Positions 14,794 to 18,618 of a stretch of DNA of 18,618 nt are shown one piece after another (position 1 is the stretch's first letter; each line of letters opens with the position of its first letter). Source of the DNA: CAYGFH01 sp964430295 (GTDB taxonomy: Bacteria; Patescibacteriota; Microgenomatia; UBA10105; UBA927). The DNA is taken from positions 1-18,618 of the forward strand of contig CAYSEV010000025.1 in the NCBI GenBank assembly GCA_964430295.1, in the 5' to 3' direction. The notes under the pieces are model-generated. The model did no database searches and was not told the origin of the DNA. It was given only the letters and a program-made list of their open reading frames with translations. The translations under genes were made by a program, and so were the position numbers.

Positions 14794-16815
14794 ATGAAAA
14801 AAGTAATCCTAGGGTTAGTCGCAGTGGCATTTTTGGTTTCTGCATATCGTTCCGAATATGTTCAGACGAAGATATTCGGTCTTCCACACAAAGAAACAAC
14901 ACTCAAACTCTATTGGTTTATACCGGATGGAGTACGTAATGATCCTAACCTGTTTAGCATGTACAAATGGGCCAGGGAGGGTAAACTGCCGAACATCAAA
15001 AAAATGATGGATAACGGTTCATTTGGGTATTCATATCCGAATTTCCCAAGTCACACACCTACGAACTTTGCGACATTACTTACGGGTGCATATCCGTCTG
15101 TGAATGGTGTCAATGATGGCCCAATGCATGTGATTGGGAAACCCCTTGATTCAGTTGCTATTGGAGGTTTTAGATCTGTTGCAAAGAAAGTTGCCCCTAT
15201 TTGGAAAACGCTTGAAGATGCCGGTATGAAAGTCTCTATACTTTCTGTTCCGGGATCTACGCCGCCTGAAATTACCAAGGGCGTGGTCGTTCATGGCAGG
15301 TGGGGTGGTTGGGGCGCGGACTATTATGGTCTGAACTTCGAGACGAAGGGAGATTTATCACAAAGAGTTAAGCAAGGTCGTGCTTCTAGATGGTTTTATT
15401 TTGGTCCGGAGATGACAAACTATGTGGATGCGCAGGTTGCATCTGGTTGGGATAGCGCTCCGAAAACGTATTCTCCTGCAAAAGAGATAGCGCTTCAGGG
15501 ATGGGGATCTACAATTTATGGTTACGTATTTGATACAACAGACGATCAAAAGGAAAATTATAATTCTGTAGCATTTTCGTTGGATAAAAAGACCATCTTT
15601 TCCACACTTACGCAAGGTCAGTGGACATCATGGCTACCGATAGATCTTACATGGAAGGTTCAGGATAAGGTTACTCCTGTGAATTCTCATGTTCGCCTTG
15701 CACTTATAAAAATCGGTGATGATGGATTTTTTAGAATACGAGCACTGTATGATAATTTAAATAAATATATCGCTATTCCTGAAACTATAGCGGAAACGCT
15801 TGAAAAGGAAGCTGGTCCCATGGTGGATTTTGCAGATAATTTTCCTGCTCAGCTTGTATATTATCCTGAGGATAAGCAGATATTTTTGGATGAAGCCGGT
15901 ATGTCATTCGATTGGCATACAAAAGCTATACCGGTTATATCGGAATTTAACAGTCCTGACGTAGTCATCCATGATATATACACACCAAATCAGATGCTTA
16001 CCAGTCGATGGTGGATGGCGTATGCTGATCCGAAAAGTGTACATTATAAAGATATTTCCGATACAGATCGCGAGGCAGTTTGGAAAGATATTGGAAATAT
16101 GTATAAACGATTGGATGATATGATCGGTGAAGTAATGAAACAGTCCGGAAAAGATACATATATTGTGTTGAGTTCTGATCACGGTGCTGTACCTCTCAAT
16201 AGATATGTGAATTTGAACAATATATTTGCATCGAAAGGATGGCTCAAATTTACAATTAATCCGAAGACAGGTGAGCCTATTATTGACTGGAAGAAGTCAC
16301 AGGTAATTTACCTGAAGATGGCGCATGTGTATATAAATCCAAATGGATTAGATGGTAACTATACCCGTGCCAGCGGTCCTCAGTACGAGTCACTACGAAG
16401 TGATGTCATAGCAACGCTGAAAGGCCTGAAAGATGAAAACGGCATGGCACCGGTAGTGGATATTCAAAAATGGGAAGATGTAAAAGAATATCTGAATCTG
16501 GATCCCGATCGTGCAGGAGATCTGGTCATAGCAAATGCTGCAGGATACGGTTGGAATGAGGAAATGTCGGCTGATCTTGAGACATTTTCAGAGCCTTTAG
16601 TGAGTGGGTATAAGCAAGCTATATATGCTAAGGATGAGCCGGGAATGTGGACACCATTTATCATCATGGGACCTGGTGTAAAGAAAAATAATTTCCTGGG
16701 AGATACGCCGTTCCCACTCGTAGATCAATATCCGACGATCATGAACGCGCTTAAGCAAAAGATTCCGGATTTTGTACAAGGTAAGGGGTTGCCTGTCTTT
16801 ACAACAAATCATTGA
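14794..16815 (+). CDS. Type I phosphodiesterase/nucleotide pyrophosphatase-like ectoenzyme
   Basis: The 673-aa protein starts with a hydrophobic signal or anchor (MKKVILGLVAVAFLVSAY). The alkaline phosphatase superfamily core follows. FIPDGVRND holds metal ligand Asp45. SHTPTNFATLLTGAYPS aligns with the nucleophile region of nucleotide pyrophosphatases, giving Thr88 as nucleophile and Asn91 as the stabilising residue. LSSDHGAVPL carries the C-terminal metal pair Asp462/His463. Between these lies an enlarged beta-rich insert (about 165-340) that makes the enzyme much longer than the usual 400-450 aa of the family. It is unrelated in detail to the two preceding paralogs but shares their fold and location. 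The likely activity is hydrolysis or transfer of a phosphodiester outside the membrane; the substrate is unknown. Its stop overlaps the convergent gene by seven bases. Confidence 0.87.
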   Translation: MKKVILGLVAVAFLVSAYRSEYVQTKIFGLPHKETTLKLYWFIPDGVRNDPNLFSMYKWAREGKLPNIKKMMDNGSFGYSYPNFPSHTPTNFATLLTGAYPSVNGVNDGPMHVIGKPLDSVAIGGFRSVAKKVAPIWKTLEDAGMKVSILSVPGSTPPEITKGVVVHGRWGGWGADYYGLNFETKGDLSQRVKQGRASRWFYFGPEMTNYVDAQVASGWDSAPKTYSPAKEIALQGWGSTIYGYVFDTTDDQKENYNSVAFSLDKKTIFSTLTQGQWTSWLPIDLTWKVQDKVTPVNSHVRLALIKIGDDGFFRIRALYDNLNKYIAIPETIAETLEKEAGPMVDFADNFPAQLVYYPEDKQIFLDEAGMSFDWHTKAIPVISEFNSPDVVIHDIYTPNQMLTSRWWMAYADPKSVHYKDISDTDREAVWKDIGNMYKRLDDMIGEVMKQSGKDTYIVLSSDHGAVPLNRYVNLNNIFASKGWLKFTINPKTGEPIIDWKKSQVIYLKMAHVYINPNGLDGNYTRASGPQYESLRSDVIATLKGLKDENGMAPVVDIQKWEDVKEYLNLDPDRAGDLVIANAAGYGWNEEMSADLETFSEPLVSGYKQAIYAKDEPGMWTPFIIMGPGVKKNNFLGDTPFPLVDQYPTIMNALKQKIPDFVQGKGLPVFTTNH

Positions 16816-17423
16816 CAGGAAATGTTCTGCATCTCTTTTGTCAGAGCAGAAATATCCTGGTTTGATGTCTGAGGAACCAATGCTTCCAGACGGTACCAAC
16901 TGTGTTGCCTATCACAGTAGATGATCGCGTTGAGTCCTGTGTATGCAATTTCAGATTCAATGCAGGATCCGTATTGCGTACGGTTATTCAAAAAACCGGT
17001 AAAAAAAGTCAGTTGCTCTGGTCCGTGTTGAATTGTTTGAGGATTGATATCAAATTTTTTATCACACGTTATAGCATCTGATAGTATGCCGGGATATGGA
17101 GAACGCGCTGTCTCAAATTGGCCCTGCATTCTCATGATTGTCACCTTTGATAATGTCTCTGCATCATGTGATGAAAGACCGCTTCGCTTTTCCACTCGGA
17201 TTAAATAAGAAGGGTACGTATACAGTGCCAGAAATGATTTATCTGTCTTTTCCGTAACATCTGTGCGCATAGGATTTTTGAGTAAAGATAATCGTATACA
17301 TTGTATCTCATTACATTGTTTACGTTGCTTTGTAATGAAAATCCCTGCAGCAGCCAGCAATGCAAGTGTAAGGCAGCCAATAAGTAACATGGGAAATGGT
17401 TTAGTTCGACGTATATTGTTCAT
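16809..17423 (-). CDS. Membrane-anchored hypothetical protein with six extracytoplasmic cysteines
   Basis: The 204-aa protein has a short basic N-terminus (MNNIRRTKPFP), one membrane segment (about 11-31) and an external domain that I do not recognise. LIGC inside the hydrophobic stretch matches a lipobox, but the hydrophobic run continues past it, so a plain membrane anchor is more likely. The outer domain holds six cysteines (CNEIQC, ITC, GSC, YC and a near-terminal SC), an even number that suggests disulfides. The start is uncertain. ATG 17423 gives a typical anchor. A GTG at 17459 overlaps the stop of the upstream L,D-transpeptidase gene (TAGTG) and would allow translational coupling. The arrangement indicates an operon with the transpeptidase and a role at the cell envelope. 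Confidence 0.7.
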   Translation of the reverse strand: MNNIRRTKPFPMLLIGCLTLALLAAAGIFITKQRKQCNEIQCIRLSLLKNPMRTDVTEKTDKSFLALYTYPSYLIRVEKRSGLSSHDAETLSKVTIMRMQGQFETARSPYPGILSDAITCDKKFDINPQTIQHGPEQLTFFTGFLNNRTQYGSCIESEIAYTGLNAIIYCDRQHSWYRLEALVPQTSNQDISALTKEMQNISCQ

Positions 17424-17458
17424 AACACTATCATAGCGCACAAACGAATTTTGATACA

Positions 17459-18618
17459 CTAGCGATAAATAATCACTTTTGTTCCAATATCACCAAATCT
17501 ATACACTTCCTGTGCGTCACCAACGCCAAGTGCCACGCATCCTCCTGTGCTCGGAGTTCCAATATTGCCTGCCGGGCGACGTACTTTTGTGCCTTCTGTC
17601 ATTGCGTACGGAAGTTCATGGATGCCGAAAAACGCATGGAGTTCGTCACTATATTTAAATCCCATCCACCAGGGCATCCACACGTTATAAATAGCAGAAT
17701 ATCCAAGCCCAGTTTTATTAAGTATCGTAAATTCTCCGACAGGAGTAGGGTAATCAAGCCCCGTAGATACACGGTATTCTTTCAGAAGTTTTCCGTTTTG
17801 AAATGTATACATTTTCTGCTGTGATATATCCACTTCGATATATTTTGTTGCAAGCCGTCCGTCTGAATTTGGTCCTGAATCGTAATATATTTTTATTGCA
17901 TTCACAGATCTCCCAAAAAAGCGTGCCATAAGTGCATCTTCCAAGTCTTTTATCACTTTAGGAGAGACAATATTTCCTTTAACCAGTAATCTGATCTGCT
18001 TTACATGTTCATTAATAATCTGTAGGGCAGTAGACCCGTGTATATCTACAAAACGGTCAGTGCCTGTATGTTCCCATGTAACGGTTGCAATATCAGCAAG
18101 CTCCCGTTCACTTAAGACAAAAGATCGGGTAGTACCACCGGCATCCACATACACAGTAAGCGGTGTTAGAAACATCTGTTTTATACGTTCCGCAATATTC
18201 TCCAGCGCTTCCGCGTGCTCATTTTTTACCTTCACAAGTTTTGGATACAACGGGGTAGCAGGTTGAGTGATTCGATGAGATAACAATGATTTAAAGGCAT
18301 CGCTATCTATTCGATATTTTTCCTCATTTGCAACCACCAGCAGATCTTTCTGTTTTTGATCAAATGCAACTTCATCCTGTGCTTCGCCAAAATCATATAC
18401 GGTCTGATCAATAAACCGATCAAACTCCTGTGTAAACACAAGAGGAGTCTGCAAATACCTTGGGTGTGTGAATGAGGAAATAAGAGCTGTGATGTTATAT
18501 GGAAAAGGTTGTCGATTCGGTTCAAAGACAGAAGCAAACAGTTCATCTCCGTTTATTTCAACGCCAAAATCGGTATACGTATAGGGATATTCGCGGTCTT
18601 TCACGCGCATTTTAAATA
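17459..18618 (-). CDS. L,D-transpeptidase with VanW-type peptidoglycan-binding region, 5' end off-window
   Basis: The C-terminal domain (about 256-383, counted from the Met at 18610) is a YkuD-type L,D-transpeptidase. It begins YIEVDISQQKMYTFQNGK and has STGLDYPTPVGEF, FGIHELPY (His331) and STGGCVAL with nucleophile Cys358. These enzymes cross-link peptidoglycan stem peptides or attach proteins to them, outside the membrane. The preceding 240 residues resemble two PG_binding_4 (VanW-associated) repeats, for example YPYTYTDFGVEI near the start and SFVLSERELADI near 163-174. No signal peptide is visible and the frame stays open to the window edge. The Met at 18610 is therefore probably internal and the anchor lies beyond the edge. 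The active site has Gly where most relatives have the His of SHGC, and Ala where Arg is usual after Cys-Val. Confidence 0.88.
   Translation of the reverse strand, partial: FKMRVKDREYPYTYTDFGVEINGDELFASVFEPNRQPFPYNITALISSFTHPRYLQTPLVFTQEFDRFIDQTVYDFGEAQDEVAFDQKQKDLLVVANEEKYRIDSDAFKSLLSHRITQPATPLYPKLVKVKNEHAEALENIAERIKQMFLTPLTVYVDAGGTTRSFVLSERELADIATVTWEHTGTDRFVDIHGSTALQIINEHVKQIRLLVKGNIVSPKVIKDLEDALMARFFGRSVNAIKIYYDSGPNSDGRLATKYIEVDISQQKMYTFQNGKLLKEYRVSTGLDYPTPVGEFTILNKTGLGYSAIYNVWMPWWMGFKYSDELHAFFGIHELPYAMTEGTKVRRPAGNIGTPSTGGCVALGVGDAQEVYRFGDIGTKVIIYR

Noticed and set aside
1..18618. UGA recoded as glycine or tryptophan (code 25 or 4)
   Set aside because: Several genes end naturally at TGA with expected lengths, and Trp in conserved motifs is encoded by TGG.

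Overview
The window is moderately AT-rich bacterial DNA read with the standard bacterial code: TGA ends several genes and TGG encodes Trp. Three things fit a Candidate Phyla Radiation (Patescibacteria) bacterium: two tRNA genes without encoded CCA, many unrecognised large proteins, and an L,D-transpeptidase behind VanW-type peptidoglycan-binding repeats. A Peregrinibacteria-like lineage is a guess. There is no ribosomal or other phylogenetic marker gene, so this assignment is inference. No insertion sequence, phage module or CRISPR array was seen.

Layout. Bases 1-53 are the 3' end of a tRNA-Cys. Bases 106-5531 hold two very large unrecognised proteins (834 and about 811 aa) facing each other. 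Between them lie a structured leader, a tRNA-Ile with odd tertiary-contact bases, and a small proline-rich ORF. Bases 5797-7638 carry a DEDDy-type 3'-5' exonuclease, a small hypothetical protein, and a methyltransferase driven by an overlapping divergent promoter. Bases 7686-10220 encode a complete MgtA-like P-type ATPase, convergent with a family 2 glycosyltransferase.

Bases 11572-16815 are the most distinctive part. Three consecutive same-strand genes encode membrane-anchored enzymes of the alkaline phosphatase superfamily: two tandem sulfatase-fold paralogs, then a large type I phosphodiesterase-like enzyme. The paralogs have Thr in place of the formylglycine Cys, Glu in place of a metal-binding Asp, and six matching cysteines. 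They are divergent from the glycosyltransferase across a symmetric AT-rich promoter with repeated ATAGATA boxes. On the opposite strand, a membrane-anchored six-cysteine protein follows an L,D-transpeptidase that runs off the right edge. Together this looks like a cell-envelope locus: sugar transfer, extracellular phosphoester or sulfoester chemistry, and peptidoglycan cross-linking. The shared function is inferred from neighbourhood only.

Signals. Several genes have a -10 hexamer ending 6-10 bases before the start codon and no Shine-Dalgarno sequence, which suggests leaderless or near-leaderless mRNAs. Only the first sulfatase-like gene has a clear AGGAG. A terminator-like hairpin with a T7 tract lies between the predicted promoter and the start codon of the 811-aa gene and may be an attenuator.
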